A program made the translations under genes and the position numbers. 64,000 nt of DNA, from contig NW_019775632.1 in the NCBI RefSeq assembly GCF_001039355.2, positions 62,001 through 126,000 of the forward strand, written 5' to 3'. This DNA is from Lingula anatina. Lineage: Eukaryota; Brachiopoda; Lingulata; Lingulida; Lingulidae. The notes beneath the pieces are model-generated. The model made no database searches. It worked only from the letters and a program-made list of their open reading frames with translations, and had not been told where the DNA came from. Shown here piece after piece: positions 12,801-24,354 of this stretch (position 1 is its first letter; each line of letters opens with the position of its first letter).

Positions 12801-15800
12801 GTTTAAGCAGCTTAAATTTCTGTCATACCCACTGAAGCTGCTAGGGGGTAATTAATTTCCGTGCATGCTAAAACTGAATGCGATTTAGTGAGAATCCCCT
12901 CGGAGATAGATTGATCCTGCTAGTACAATAAGGTTATGGGAATGGTCCAAAAGGCACATACCCAATCAGTTGTTCCAGCATAAACAAACAATCCCAAGGC
13001 CCAGGTGTAGCTCTCATGCAGCACCAGGTAGCCAAGGAATGGAGACAGTACTATCCTGGATACTGTAAGGGCATTGGGCACTGTCAGTATGTTTTCTTTC
13101 TGAAAATAAATACAATATATAAAATAAATTTAACTAAAATTAAAAATAATAAATTGAAATATATCCATTTAAGTAAAATTTAAAAAATAAATTGAAATAT
13201 ATACATTAAAATGAAATTTAAAAAAATAAATACTAAATTATTTGAGAAGACTATAATTTCATTTATAGTGCAATATACTTTGGGAGTCTCCCGTGCTTGG
13301 GGTGTCACACACGTGGTTGTTTAACATACTGTCACCACTCAGCTAGCCGCATGCATTCATTACACCACTCAGGGTATTACTGTATGCCCAGTCGCAGGTC
13401 AACTCCTTAATTCTTAATTACAACGCGTCCACCAAATGCGCCCAGCATCAGATCATCCTGAGCAACCAGACTGCAGATCGAGTCACATACAGATCACAAG
13501 AATATCGCCTCAAGATAACACAAGACCAGCAGAAGGTAACAAACTTTATTTTCAAACTTAGGTACACAAGAAAGCAACATCATACAGCTTGTATTCCTTT
13601 AAAGTTTTATAACTGATATATACCCTACATTCACGTAGCAATTTACCTTCCCCCATCTCCAAGCTAGACCATCTCATTGGCAATACACAGTGTAACCACC
13701 CATATTCCTATTTTTCTTTATTAACCCCACCTTCAATAATTGCTAACCGTGCTCAAGTATTTATCTCAGTATTTTATCAAGCAACACAGAGCGACTCCCG
13801 CTCTCGCCACCAACAACAACCAATTATTGTACCGAGCAAATAATTTCTTCCTCTCCTTTCATATAGCAACTATAAATTGAAATAATTGAAATATATATCC
13901 ATGTGGAGCATCACTGACATGAAGTGGTCAAAAAATTGAATAAAAACAACTGTAGACCGAGTCTTCAGGGAAAGGGAAGCTTGTTTGTGGGTGATTAGAT
14001 CATACAATACATGTACATGCACCAAACACAATTAGGGGTGCAAGCTTTAAACCAAAAGCTATTAAGAGAAAATAAATTTAAAATAAATAACTAATTATCA
14101 TCCATATTTAGCTGTATTAATAGCTACCTGTTTAAGATGAAATATTAAATGAAGCTGTAGAAAAAAGAACAAAAAGTATCAAAATAAATTGTTGATAAGT
14201 CAGATAAAGTGTTGGTTAGTTGACAAAGGAATAACTGAAGGTAAACAAACTTGATTTTACCTATAATAGGGATAAGTTCAAGATGGGAGGAGAAAATATA
14301 AGAATACTAGTAAATTGTTGGTAAGTCATAAGGTGTTGGTCCCATTTTAAAATACGAGACCTAGGGTTCGTAGTACTGAACAAAAACTTGACAGAAGCAG
14401 AGGGGCTAACTTAGGTTTAAAACATCCACCGCCGTGACCTACTTTCCCTATGATAATGTACATAAACACACATGTACTACATATGCTGCCTGTTACATGT
14501 ACACACTGCATTCAATAAAATACGAAGAAAACAAATCTCTTAAATAATAATGTTAGTTATGTATCTAAATTAATACAACAAAAATGATGCAATTCTTACT
14601 ACAGGTCGCACAGGTACATGTATACTAACTCAGATCTTGAGATATAAATAGATGTGACTTAATTAACACCCACCTGAATTAGTCATGGGAAATCTTGTAA
14701 CTGTAAATAAAACGGGATTTTTTCCAAGTAAACTTGAAATCACAGGTACACTGTAGCATACTAGTACCTCAAGTGGATCACATTAGGCAAAAATCCATCA
14801 TGAACAACTACAAAATCAAGTTATTTGTGCTGTTCTTTTCCAATTTGATACAGACAATCTTCGCAGCTGCATGCCGGTAAGTTGACCTCTTTTTAATGTA
14901 CGTTTCAGCAATAAATGTCACTATACAAACTCAATGACCAATTTGGAACATAATGCCGAGGATATCTTACACATGACAAAAAGGCTGGATGTATGCTATC
15001 TTTTTAGTCAGTGACACTGAAATATGTAGTTGGAATGACTTAAATGTTCAAGATTTTACAAACCCTTGAATATTATTATATTTCACAGAAAGAACGAAGA
15101 GTGCAGTAAGGAGCAATACTGTGATATCACTGGACTTGGACGTTGTGCTGATTGTAGTACCATTTGCAATGTCAACACCAATGCCATGCAGAAAGAATGT
15201 GAAAGAGTGTGTCCCGGTGGGTAATTTTTAGAATACTTAACTCAAAAATAAAATAAAAAGTCAGGTCAAATGGAATGTCTCTCATAGGTTTAAAACATGT
15301 TAAGTATTTCCCAGAAATTTTCTTCTTTTACCATTACCACACAACAGAAAATAAAACCAATTTCTCAAAAAAAAAAAAAAAAAAAAAAAAAAAACTTTTT
15401 TAGAAAGCAATATTTCATGGTTTCAACCCAAAGCCAATTTGAATCCTAGCAGTAAACAATGAGCTCATTCTCTCCTTCATACACTTTATATTACAATAGC
15501 ACATAACAGATGACAGTTCATTTACAGCCATGTTTTTTTACTTCTACAGGTTACATTCAGGCTCAAGCTAATAGGGCTGGTACCACAACGGCACCTTGGG
15601 TTATCCCATCTGTGGCTACAGCTAATAGGGCTGGTACCACAACGGCACCTTGGGTTATCCCATCTGTGGCTACGGATGTAGCCAATGGGGTTGGTACCAC
15701 AATGGCACCTGAGGTTATGGCAGGTGTGATCACTGGTGCACTGATCGCTGTTGCTGCATTATTTATTGCTGTTGGGGTACTTATCTACTGCCTCAAAAAA

Positions 15801-18135
15801 GGAAAAAGGCCATGTAAACGGTACCGCAGAGGTAGGGAAACAGTACTAGTATATCATGTTATCGGAAAACAATATCTCATCTTCATCTTTTTATCTTCAT
15901 CTATCATTTGGAAGAAGAAACATATTGATTTTTACAGTAAAAACATGATTTGTTAAAAATATTTACTTAATGCAGCACTGTCTCCTGTCTATCATGATTT
16001 GAAAACCCTTGAAATACTTCAGTTGTGTAAATGTACATTCGCAATATGCAATAAATTTTAAACAAAATGAACCTCTAAAATACCTTTTAATACCAGCAAT
16101 TGAAAAAAGGTTTTATTCATAAAAACTTTCCAAATAAAAGGATAATGATATATGTTTTCTAAAGTCACACTTTTTATATATTTTACAACTGTCAACTCAC
16201 ATCTGTTTTACAGACAGAGCTAAGAGGAAGAATAGCCAGGATCCTGAGGAAAACGTAGAAATGCTCAATGCATCAGATACAGCTAAGAGAAAGGATAGCC
16301 AGGATCCAGAGGAAAATACAAAAATGCTCAATGAATCAGAGAGTACGTCCAAACTTTCACCTGCTGAAACACCTCCCTCAACTGGACAGTCTCGTACCAG
16401 AAATTATGAAAGGGAGGACAGCAAGGATCGCCTCAGCATAAATCCTATGCGACCCTCTTCTCTCCATTCAGACCAGGAGATTCAACCTTCAACAGGGGAG
16501 GATCCAGATGACATGGTTCTCAAGCACTCAGCTGATCCTGAGTCAAGTCAAGTAGCAACCATAAATGAAAAAAATCAAACAGCAACCCCTTGGACACTGG
16601 AGGATTCAGAAAGATATCGCAAAAGAGAAGATAATGATGTGGTAACCAGTCCCACCACCACCACCACAGACAGTGGCTTCCCTCAGAGTGATCCAAATTC
16701 TCAGACAACAACTCCAGATCATACACACAGATCCTCATCAAGAGAAGAATCACCAGAAGGTTCCTCAGATCCAGGAATTAAGGTCATGAACAGTTCAAAT
16801 GTCCCACAGCCTCCATCATCTGCCATTTTAAAAACAGCCTCTCCATGTGCAAACCAAACAAATTATCGACATGTCAATGGCCTAACTGAACCAAAACCAA
16901 ATAGCTTCCATTTTACTGCTAATGGTTCAGTTATTGATATTCATATACATGCCCCCCCTCTTACTAATAATAACAATCCACTAAACAATGATACTCAAGA
17001 GAAGAATTCTCCCCATAATATTAACCCCTCAACACAAGATAAATGTGAGCTTGTGACATCCAAGAATGGAGGACAAGGGATTTCATCCCCAACCCAAGAA
17101 ACTTTTAAAAAAGCACAATTGGCAAATGGACACACTTGTTAAAGGATGGCTCATATTAATCTAGCTACATGTATATCAGTTGGTTTAAATTAATGTTATT
17201 CTACAACACTGTGCTAGAGCCAGAGGGGAAACCATTCAAAGAAGGTGCCGAGGCCCATAATACATATGCTAACGATGATGTTACATGTACATGTGTAATA
17301 AACAGAAGGTTGTGAGGACTTTGTAGAGCCAATCAAACGGGTGATATTGTACAGTAACTTTGTGTTAGCTAGATTGAAAAAAAAAAAAACTTATAGAAAA
17401 CTGTATACTTTTTCAGCCATTTTAGATAAAGTAAAATGTTGACTAAAACACTAGTGACTGACCTTAATTGGACTGATGTTTCGGTCTGTTTGTATCGGAC
17501 ACTGCAACTTTGCCAGTACTAGTACATGTACTCAGTACATTGTAAATGGTTTTCTTGCCTCAGTTCGCAGTCTTGTGTACCGGCAAGTTAGGTACCCTTA
17601 CTGCAGGTAAGGCTGTGTCTGGTGTTTCAGACTGTAGTGACTAAGCTGGAGAATATACAGAGATGTGTATACTTACTTTAGTGTCTTGTTCTTCGCTTTT
17701 ATTAATGTTTTTCCCTGAAACTGAATTTTTGGTATTTTCTTCCCCCTTCTTTTCAGCATCATTAGTTTTGATGGCACTTTCATGAAATGCTCCCACACTG
17801 CACTTCAGTGGATGAGTTTGTATTCTGCATAATGGAAATGACTTTCTCCTTTCGTAGTTCAACCTCTCAGTTCGAGTATTTTTTGGGCTTCTTGTGTAAA
17901 ATGAAATTTTATCAATTTTGCAAACATTACTTAGACAACGCCAATGTTTGATGCATCGCTCAGACTTGCGATATATTCTTGATGTTTGACTAAATGCATG
18001 TATTTTTATTATCGTAGATAAATGCCTTTTCCCAGTGTTTACTCCACTGCTGTGGACAAAACGTTTGGTGCAGTAAGGACTCGAAAAACTAAACAGTGTC
18101 CGTGCGACAAAACGAAACTCACAAACTGCAGCCAT
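9840..18135 (-). CDS. CRLS1: Cardiolipin synthase, mitochondrial (7 coding exons)
   Basis: CRLS1 makes cardiolipin from phosphatidylglycerol and CDP-diacylglycerol in the mitochondrial inner membrane. Coding exons (descending): 18135-17677, 13099-12962, 11783-11654, 11076-10991, 10757-10689, 10300-10209 and 9942-9840. All have GT..AG junctions and agree in phase, giving 358 aa. Exon 1 (153 aa, starts MAAVCEFRFVARTLFSFSS) is basic and hydroxylated, like a mitochondrial presequence, and is longer than in human CRLS1 (about 300 aa total). Exon 2 encodes ENILTVPNALTVSRI. The CDP-alcohol phosphatidyltransferase motif D-x2-DG-x2-AR-x9-G-x3-D-x3-D starts at residue 198 and crosses the exon 2/3 junction with all acidic residues present. 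Later exons match human CRLS1 through the IIGRDVALLTGG and FNYVDHTV regions. Intron 1 (4.6 kb) contains a receptor gene on the other strand. Confidence 0.93.
10383..10610. repeat. Dispersed repeat with inverted ends in CRLS1 intron
   Basis: It starts ACCTCTGCCAAAAAGG and, near 10575, has the inverted partner TTGGCAGAGGT followed by CTGCGCTCTAGGAATGC. The interior contains GTTTGTCTGTCTG and AACTCAAAAAGTTATGGAC. From memory this resembles a repeat seen in many animal genomes, but I cannot name its class. It overlaps no exon: it lies between the exons at 10209-10300 and 10689-10757. Confidence 0.6.
12729..12948. mobile_element. GATCGATC-type MITE (family M1), copy A
   Basis: It begins GGGTTCCCATAAACC and ends TATGGGAATGGTCC, so the ends are inverted repeats. 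Inside are the family hallmarks: AACTCCAGGGGAATCTTGCTAAATTG, then AGCTTAAATTTCTGTCAT, then AGGGGGTAATTAATTTCCGTGCATGC. Related copies lie at 35773-35945, 35952-36167 and 56252-56797. Copy A ends only about 14 bases from the splice donor of CRLS1 exon 2 (12962). It has an uninterrupted AGCTTAAATTT site, which is filled in the copy at 56 kb. Confidence 0.8.
13262..13870. other. Compositionally distinct block in CRLS1 intron 1
   Basis: About 600 bases with higher C content than their surroundings, bordered on both sides by AT-rich sequence containing AAATTGAAATATAT. It has no open frame. A solo LTR or non-autonomous insertion is possible (TGTCACACACG near its left part), but no target duplication is clear. 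Confidence 0.25.
14800..17142 (+). CDS. TNF-receptor-like type I membrane protein, single BCMA/TACI-type CRD (copy 1)
   Basis: Four exons: 14800-14876, 15089-15216, 15550-15831 and 16214-17142, in phase, 471 aa. Residues 1-24 form a signal peptide (hydrophobic core LFVLFFSNLIQTIFAAA). Residues 25-67 hold eight cysteines. Six of them are spaced C-x13-C-x2-C-x3-C-x10-C-x3-C, very close to the ligand-binding domain of BCMA (x12, x2, x3, x8, x3) and to TACI. Residues 75-125 are a Thr/Pro/Ala stalk made of an 18-residue repeat (two near-identical units and one diverged). The membrane helix is about 127-149, followed by KKGKRPCKRYRR. The roughly 310-residue tail is low-complexity (Ser, Thr, Pro, Asn, Asp) with no death domain. 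Near the C-terminus it has a TRAF-type PxQE motif (PTQE, codons 17089-17100). Ligand and pathway are unknown. The gene lies inside CRLS1 intron 1, on the opposite strand. Confidence 0.82.
15567..15731 (+). repeat. 54-bp in-frame repeat in receptor stalk (copy 1)
   Basis: Units 15567-15620 and 15621-15674 are almost identical at the DNA level, each encoding an 18-residue unit from ANRAGTTTAPW to VIPSVAT. A third diverged unit encodes ANGVGTTMAPEV. The same two-plus-one arrangement is in copy 2 at 25823-25987. Such coding minisatellites often vary in number between alleles. Confidence 0.9.
17143..17676. other. 3' UTR of receptor gene and intron/flank
   Basis: Non-coding. It probably includes the 3' UTR of the receptor-like gene (AATAAA near 17298) and the beginning of CRLS1 intron 1 on the other strand. 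This stretch has diverged more from copy 2 (27411-27904) than the neighbouring sequence. Confidence 0.5.
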
Positions 18136-19773
18136 AGTACTAAACTACTCTCTAATCCAAATATCGGAATTTAGTAAATATTCCAATAGAAATACATTTA
18201 AAAGTCAAATTTCTTAATGAAATTGTATCTAATGCTTTATTAAAAAGAGAAAAGTTACATTCAAGTATTTGAAAATATATCTTTTGATATAATCACATGG
18301 AAATAATTCCATTGTTGGGTTTCAAGATTAACACTGACAACAATATCCGGTGAACGATGGAGGTGAGTTTGAGTGGGCATCCCAGGCGAAATTCTTTGCG
18401 TTTTATCACTGATATTTTTACACAGTAATAACGAATAAGTTGTGAATGACTTCGATTTATAGTGTAGTTCATTGTAGTTGGATTTCAGTAGGATAATGTT
18501 TTGTCTAGTCAACAAATCTTCTTTACCCTCTGAGAGGGTGCGGCAGAGCTAAAAGGGGGGGGGGGGGCGCAGACGTAGCATACTGTACTAGCATACATTA
18601 GTAGATCTTATTATTCTGTTCCACGTACACGTGTCTTTGCCAACATGTGAACGTTGACAAAATATCAACGTCTCAGATGTATTTTGTTATAATTGCGAAA
18701 TATAATTAGACTTCACTTAAATTAAATTATTTTAAAAATGGACTCTGTCACCAAATAATTATATTGAAGTACAAATTTGAGAAATATGAAGTAGACGGTA
18801 TCATTCACGACAAGTCTGGGTGCATAAGAGCTTCCAATATTTTTAAAAAGCTAATGGGGATGGCAGAAAACAGACACACAGTCATACAGACCTCCAGAGT
18901 TTCCAATCTGTAACTACCTAACTTTATTACCCTTTATTATAATTGAGGGGTGGTGGTTGGATTGGGGGGGAGAGACTTTTTTCTGTACTTCAATGTTGGC
19001 TTTTAATTGACCATTTATTAAGAATTTTCCTTAATTCAGTAATTTCTGTATTTGCCAATTCTACATAAATCAAGTTATTTTCAGCTACTAGAAGAAGATG
19101 TGTATACTTGATAAATATTTTACATTCATTCAATTTTTATTTTTATTTATATGAAGATTTTATATTTAATACAATTAATGCATATGTTTGAGAAAAAGTA
19201 AGACAAGTGCCAGTGTGTTGCAAATAAATGCTTCTTATCATGCAACATGAAGAGCTGCATTTTAAAGAAGCAGTGAATAACTTAAAATGTGAAGTCAGAA
19301 CATAAATCTCTAATGTCACTCGATGTCACAACACATATGGAACAGAGCTATGTTTTGTATTTGGTACTGCATCACTTATGTACAGTTGCATGCAGTCTCA
19401 TTCACCATGTTGAATGAAAAATACTGAGTTAGGTTATATAAATATATTTAACCTATCTAGATTGAAAACAAGACCTATTTCTGTTTCGGTGTCAGTGAAC
19501 TTTATATGTCTGGAGAGGTGACAGATGTCGAAATAGGCGTGGCATCTTACAGAAGCAGCTGATACTGTGCAAAGTAATTACAGAAAAGCTGTAGGACTTC
19601 AGCATAAGCACTTCCTTAGCTATACCTTGGTGGTGAGTTTATTCTTGAATATTGGAGAAGAACCATATTATGAATTTCATAATGGCAGCTGCAGTGAAAA
19701 TGGGTGGAAATGATCATGTTAGGTATGATTCGCAAGTGTTTATTACATGTCTGCTTATTTTCAGAACGGGGCC
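18136..19773. promoter_or_regulatory. Divergent intergenic region, CRLS1 and GNPNAT1 (copy 1)
   Basis: The region between the divergent starts of CRLS1 (-) and GNPNAT1 (+) presumably holds both promoters and GNPNAT1 5' UTR exons. A possible 5' UTR donor is GATGGAG|GTGAGT near 18364, conserved in copy 2. The GNPNAT1 first coding exon has an acceptor TTTTCAG just before 19765. A poly-G tract at about 18554 and an ACGTACACGTGTC element near 18624 (also in copy 2) are visible. No experimentally known element is recognised. Confidence 0.4.
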
Positions 19774-22028
19774 ATGGAAGAGGTTTACTTGTATGAGCCT
19801 AAACTCTTGAAGGAGATAGACTTTTCAACAGTTGAAAATAAATTTAAACATGGTATCTCACCCAGAAATCCAGGGGAAAATCTGATTTTGAGGCCACTGT
19901 CCTCAGGTGATTTTGACAGAGGTAAGTATCACTGGGAAAGACTTTGGTTTCATATCAATAACCTTGAATGTATAGGCCCTTAAACATCATTGCCTTGTCA
20001 GTAAGCTGCAGGGCGTGAGGGAGGTATAGTTTGAAAGGTTTCGTTTAGGTGATACTCTTACAAAAGAACCAGACTACTAAGCTGTCAGTGTCTCAAAATG
20101 TACCTCTACAGATGAAATGCTGATATATAACCCTCATTACGAAAAGGCCTTCTGATCACAGTGCATGTAAAAGATGTTCAAAGGCATACATTTCATTATG
20201 TCAGTCTCTCTTCACCAGTAATTTTAAAAGTAAGAAGCCTCATTCAACTTGTACAGTGCCAAGTATTGTGATGGGTATTGCTTACCTGTAATAACAGTAC
20301 TGTGTGCTGGCTGAACAGGGTTATCATTATGACCAGCACAGGTACAGGTAGGATTTCATAACATTAAGAAGGGAACATTATTCAAAAGCCCTCATGAATT
20401 AAAGATACAAAAAATTTAAATCTTAATTACTCATAGTTGTGTGTATTCTGAATGTGTGTCTTAAAATATTTCATATTGCAGAATTAATCTCTAAATGCGG
20501 CACAAGAAATGAATTTCTAAAATATAAAACTTTCCATTGAAATACAGTGAAAATGAAGTGGAAGTAAATTAATTAAAAGGCTTTGAAATTCCCACTGACG
20601 TAATGCAATGCTTTCTGTTGTGTTTTTTTTCAGGTTTTCTACAACTCCTAACACAACTGACGTCTGTAGGGGAGGTCTCCAGAGCTATGTTTGAAGGTAT
20701 GTATATACAAATATATAATAGTTTTGTTGCATTTATGTTTTAAACTGCACAAATGCTGTAGAAAATGTCTTGGATCTACTTTTCAGTTACAGAAATAGGA
20801 GTTTGTTAAAAAGTTACTTTAACTCAAAATGATATAAATGAATATTATAGAAGAGAGACAGTTAAAAATTACGAGTACTTGCTTGGGTATAAAGTCTGTT
20901 TTCAGTACCGTTTGTTTCCACCAAAGCTATCAAATCAACTTCCTCCCATGTTTTTTAATGTTGACTAAAATATACATACCATTGACTGTTAGAGAAACCT
21001 ACTGACTTGATCCAATGACTTATAAATGTTTGAATTTCTTGCTAAGTTGCTTTCATTGTAGATCAGTTTAACAACATGAAAGCATGCAAGAACACTTACT
21101 ATGTTACTGTGATTGAAGATAAAGAGACAAATGCTGTAATAGGAGCTGCTTCCTTAGTTTGTGAAGAAAAATTTATCCATGCAACTGGAAAGGTAACAAA
21201 TTTTACGCGTACAAGTGTTTTGATAAATTAAAACAATTGGAAAAAAAGCACAATGACTTTGACTTATATATTTATTATTATTACTGTTATATATTATTAT
21301 GATGTTGAAATGATTTACCAGTTCCTAACTAATGACAGTTGAGGTTACTAAGATTTTATCATAACACAGCAGTTACTTAGATAGTCAGTTATTCAAAAGG
21401 ATTAGCATGGTGCATATTACTTTTTTTTTTTTTTTTCGTGATATTCATTTGATTGTATAGTTGTATCTAAAAATACTATAAGTTCTAACTTGTATATTTT
21501 TGGCAGAGAGGAAGAGTTGAAGATGTTGTAGTTAGCAGTGATTACAGAGGAAAACAATTAGGAAAAGTGTGAGTATATTTTAAAGCTGGGTTTGTTTTAG
21601 ATGTTAAATTGGACATGCCTCTTCATCTCCTTAATCATTAAATACCCTCTACCCTCATTGATTTTTCAGTAGGTATTCACAGATAATGTCTGTGGCTAAA
21701 TGTCGTCAATCTCCTAACTGTGGAAAATGTGCCTACAATATCTGCCCCCCTGGTAGAGGGTATAATTTATCATTTATTATCATTATGTAAAACAACCCTT
21801 ATTACTAATCTACACATAGTCATATATTATCTCACATATATTATTCTGTCTTATATCTTCAGCTCTAGACTTTTATCTTCCAGGCTTGTAGCAGCTTTGA
21901 CTTTTCTTGGAAAACATGTTGGATGTTATAAAATGTCGCTGGAATGTTCAGACGACATGGTTCCTTTTTATCAGCAGCTGGGATATATACGAGAACAGAA
22001 CTACATGCAACAGCGATTCAAGAATTAA
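19774..22028 (+). CDS. GNPNAT1: Glucosamine-6-phosphate N-acetyltransferase (copy 1)
   Basis: Acetylates glucosamine-6-phosphate with acetyl-CoA in UDP-GlcNAc synthesis (cytosolic/Golgi-associated in mammals). Coding exons are 19774-19921, 20634-20696, 21062-21192, 21507-21568 and 21884-22028, all in phase, giving 182 aa (human 184). The start ATG is the first after the acceptor, in GCCATGG context. The N-terminus (LLKEIDF, ISPRNPGENLILRPL) matches the vertebrate enzyme. Residues 115-134 hold RGRVEDVVV and the acetyl-CoA-binding RGKQLGK of the GNAT fold. The C-terminus has CYKMSLEC and Y-x-QQLGY. A second in-frame acceptor 21 nt upstream of exon 5 (after TATCTTCAG) would add seven residues. 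The short form aligns without a gap to human and is probably the main one. The copy 2 protein is identical. Confidence 0.94.
21642..21763. mobile_element. Short inverted-repeat insertion, only in copy 1
   Basis: Begins ATACCCTCTACC and ends with its reverse complement GGTAGAGGGTAT, about 122 bp. It lies in intron 4 of GNPNAT1. The corresponding place in copy 2 (about 31930-31975) lacks it. It looks like a small non-autonomous DNA element, but the target duplication is not clear. Confidence 0.65.
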
Positions 22029-24101
22029 AACAAGATTTTGAAATGGAACAAGTTTTTAGAAAAATCATGGCTCAAAAATTGAATTCCTTTAGAGCACTGT
22101 TACTGGCTCCAATATGTCCCATACTTTTTAAGTATGAACGGTATTAAAAAAATCATGGACTACTGATTTCCTGTCTAAATTTCCATCTAGATAATGAACT
22201 AGTAAATAGTTGTTTAACCTTTGTAGAGGAATTTGGAAATGGTCAGCTAGAATATTTTATATGCCATGTGTCTTTACAAGAGGAATTGATCAAAAGACGA
22301 TGCAAGCCTTAACAACGAGTGTTTATTAATCTTCGGGCAGAAGGGTATGTGCCTCATCTTTGCAGCTGCTTCACTATAAAGATCTGACATCTCTTATAAA
22401 ATCTTCCCATCAGTAGTTTGTGCTCATATTTTGACATGCTTTGTTTAAATGTACAGAATTGTTGAATTTTTTTTTTCATCATTAATACCCAAAACTAAGG
22501 CATTCCAGTATTATCTTTACTAATGCTGCCAAAACCATTAAATCGAGCTTTTTATTATTATCATTATTATTTTTTTGTGTGTGTGTAGCCAAGGTTCAGG
22601 GTCAAGAAATATATAAATGGGCATCACGCAGCTGGTGAAACTATGGCATAATCTGTGATAAAGAACAAAAATACCTATAGACTTTGATAAAAACAAGTTG
22701 AAGTACAACATGATTGTGTATTTTGAACAAAAAAGTTTGTGTGTGTCACATAATTGTATATTTTGTTTGAAAAGTACATTGACCAATTGCAATATGAACA
22801 TTTTGCCATGAGACTTAATTAGCTTTTATACTAGAATGCGGTTTGCTTGAAGAAGCTGGGCATTTGTATCTCAAAATGGGTCCAGGGTTTTTCAATTACC
22901 TGTTTTCATATATTATACTATAATTGCTTTTGGTAGTACATGTGAAAATGGTCCATTAGGACCAGATGATTTTAAATGCCCCTGAATCAAGGAATAATTG
23001 GATGCATGAAAAATCATTCGCAGTAGCAAATTTGTAGAATTAAATAGTTTTTTAACATGATACACATGCAAGATCTGGAATGTCTCAAGAACCTGGTGTA
23101 AAGTTTATGTATCATCTTTTTGTGTTCATGTCTGTAGGTGCATGCTTAAAAATTGCTACCTAGTTTGTACTAATATTTTATGTGAAATCCTGTGAAAGGT
23201 GTGTCTGCCAAGCCTCACCATAAAAAAACTCCCAAAAAAGAAAAAAAAAAACTGTGATTGTCCTGAAAAGTTTATCTCTAGTCATTATGCAATCCATGTA
23301 TAGTTTTTACTTCATGTAATTTTAATGTTCATATGTAATGATATCATAAATCATTAAAATCCAATGACATACGTACACTGGGTGTGAAATTCAGAGGATG
23401 CATACACACCATTTAAGTGTGTAAATATATCTCTATATGATTGAAGTTTCATTTATGTTTATTAAAATACAAAGACAATATCGGTTGGAAAGGTTTTAAG
23501 AATGAATGGTTATATTTATTTACTAATGCAGTCCAAAATGTGCAGCGATTCACAATAAATATCAGGTGTATAGCTGATATAGTTTGTTGGCTTGATGTTC
23601 TGCAACAATTTTCACCATACCTGTTGACTTTTTGAAGAAATTAATTTTTTTTCAGAAAAAAAAAACCCAAAAAAAACAATGGTTGAAGATGAGGTCTAGT
23701 TCTTGATATGCACATTGATAATGTAAAAGTGCAAATAGAAATGAAGAATTTTATTCCATATTTTTGTTCACAAGAGAACTCCTCCATCCTTGTGACACTT
23801 AAAGCATGCTAAGTGCTTTTAAGACCTTTATTCAGCACAAATTAAAAATGAAATGAAAAGTAAGACTCCTGGAATTCCAGCAACTTTCCCTTTATCATCA
23901 ATTTACATCCTATCCAAGAATGTTAACAAATTGACAAATTATGAACCCATTTTCCAGTAATAATTACTAATGTTTACCATCAAAAGTAAAGTTCAGTTTC
24001 TGTCCCCGTTATGGGAGCCACTGGATAAGAAGTTTACAGAAACTAATTCTGCAAACAATTATGGATATAGCATACCTTGGTTATTGAAGTGAAAACATTT
24101 G
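22029..24101. other. GNPNAT1 3' UTR and downstream (copy 1)
   Basis: Non-coding. The 3' UTR probably extends a long way; an AATAAA at 23554-23559 is one candidate polyadenylation signal, also present in copy 2. Short T, A and GT runs occur. No other gene seen. Confidence 0.5.
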
Positions 24102-24354
24102 NACCAAACACAATCAGGGGTGCAAGCCTTAAGCCAAAAGCTATTAAGAGAAAATGAATTTTAAATAAATAATTAATTATCATCCATATTTAGCTGTATT
24201 AATAGCTACCTGTTTAAGATGAAATATTAAATGAATCTGTAGAAAAAAGAATAAAAAATAATAAAATAAACTGTTGACAAGTCAGATAAAGTGTTGGTTA
24301 GTTGACAAAGGAAGATTCAACAAAATCCATTTTACCTATAGGGATAAGTTCAGT

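Larger units (their letters stand above)
14021..24101. repeat. 10-kb direct duplication, copy 1
   Basis: Starts at ACCAAACACAATTAGGGGTG and ends at GTGAAAACATTTG next to the N at 24102. It matches 24103-34253 collinearly over its whole length, with scattered substitutions and indels. It carries the receptor-like gene, CRLS1 exon 1 and GNPNAT1. Differences from copy 2 include an extra inverted-repeat insertion at 21642-21763 and absence of the MITE found at 24355-24530. The N at the junction makes an uncollapsed-haplotype artefact plausible. Confidence 0.95.

Noticed and set aside
13262-13870. Solo LTR
   Set aside because: Composition shift and a TG-start are suggestive, but I found no CA end paired with a target duplication, so it is listed only as an unassigned block.
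16520-16753. Minus-strand frame with a run of tryptophans
   Set aside because: It is the antisense of the threonine (ACC) run in the receptor tail exon; the same shadow occurs in copy 2.
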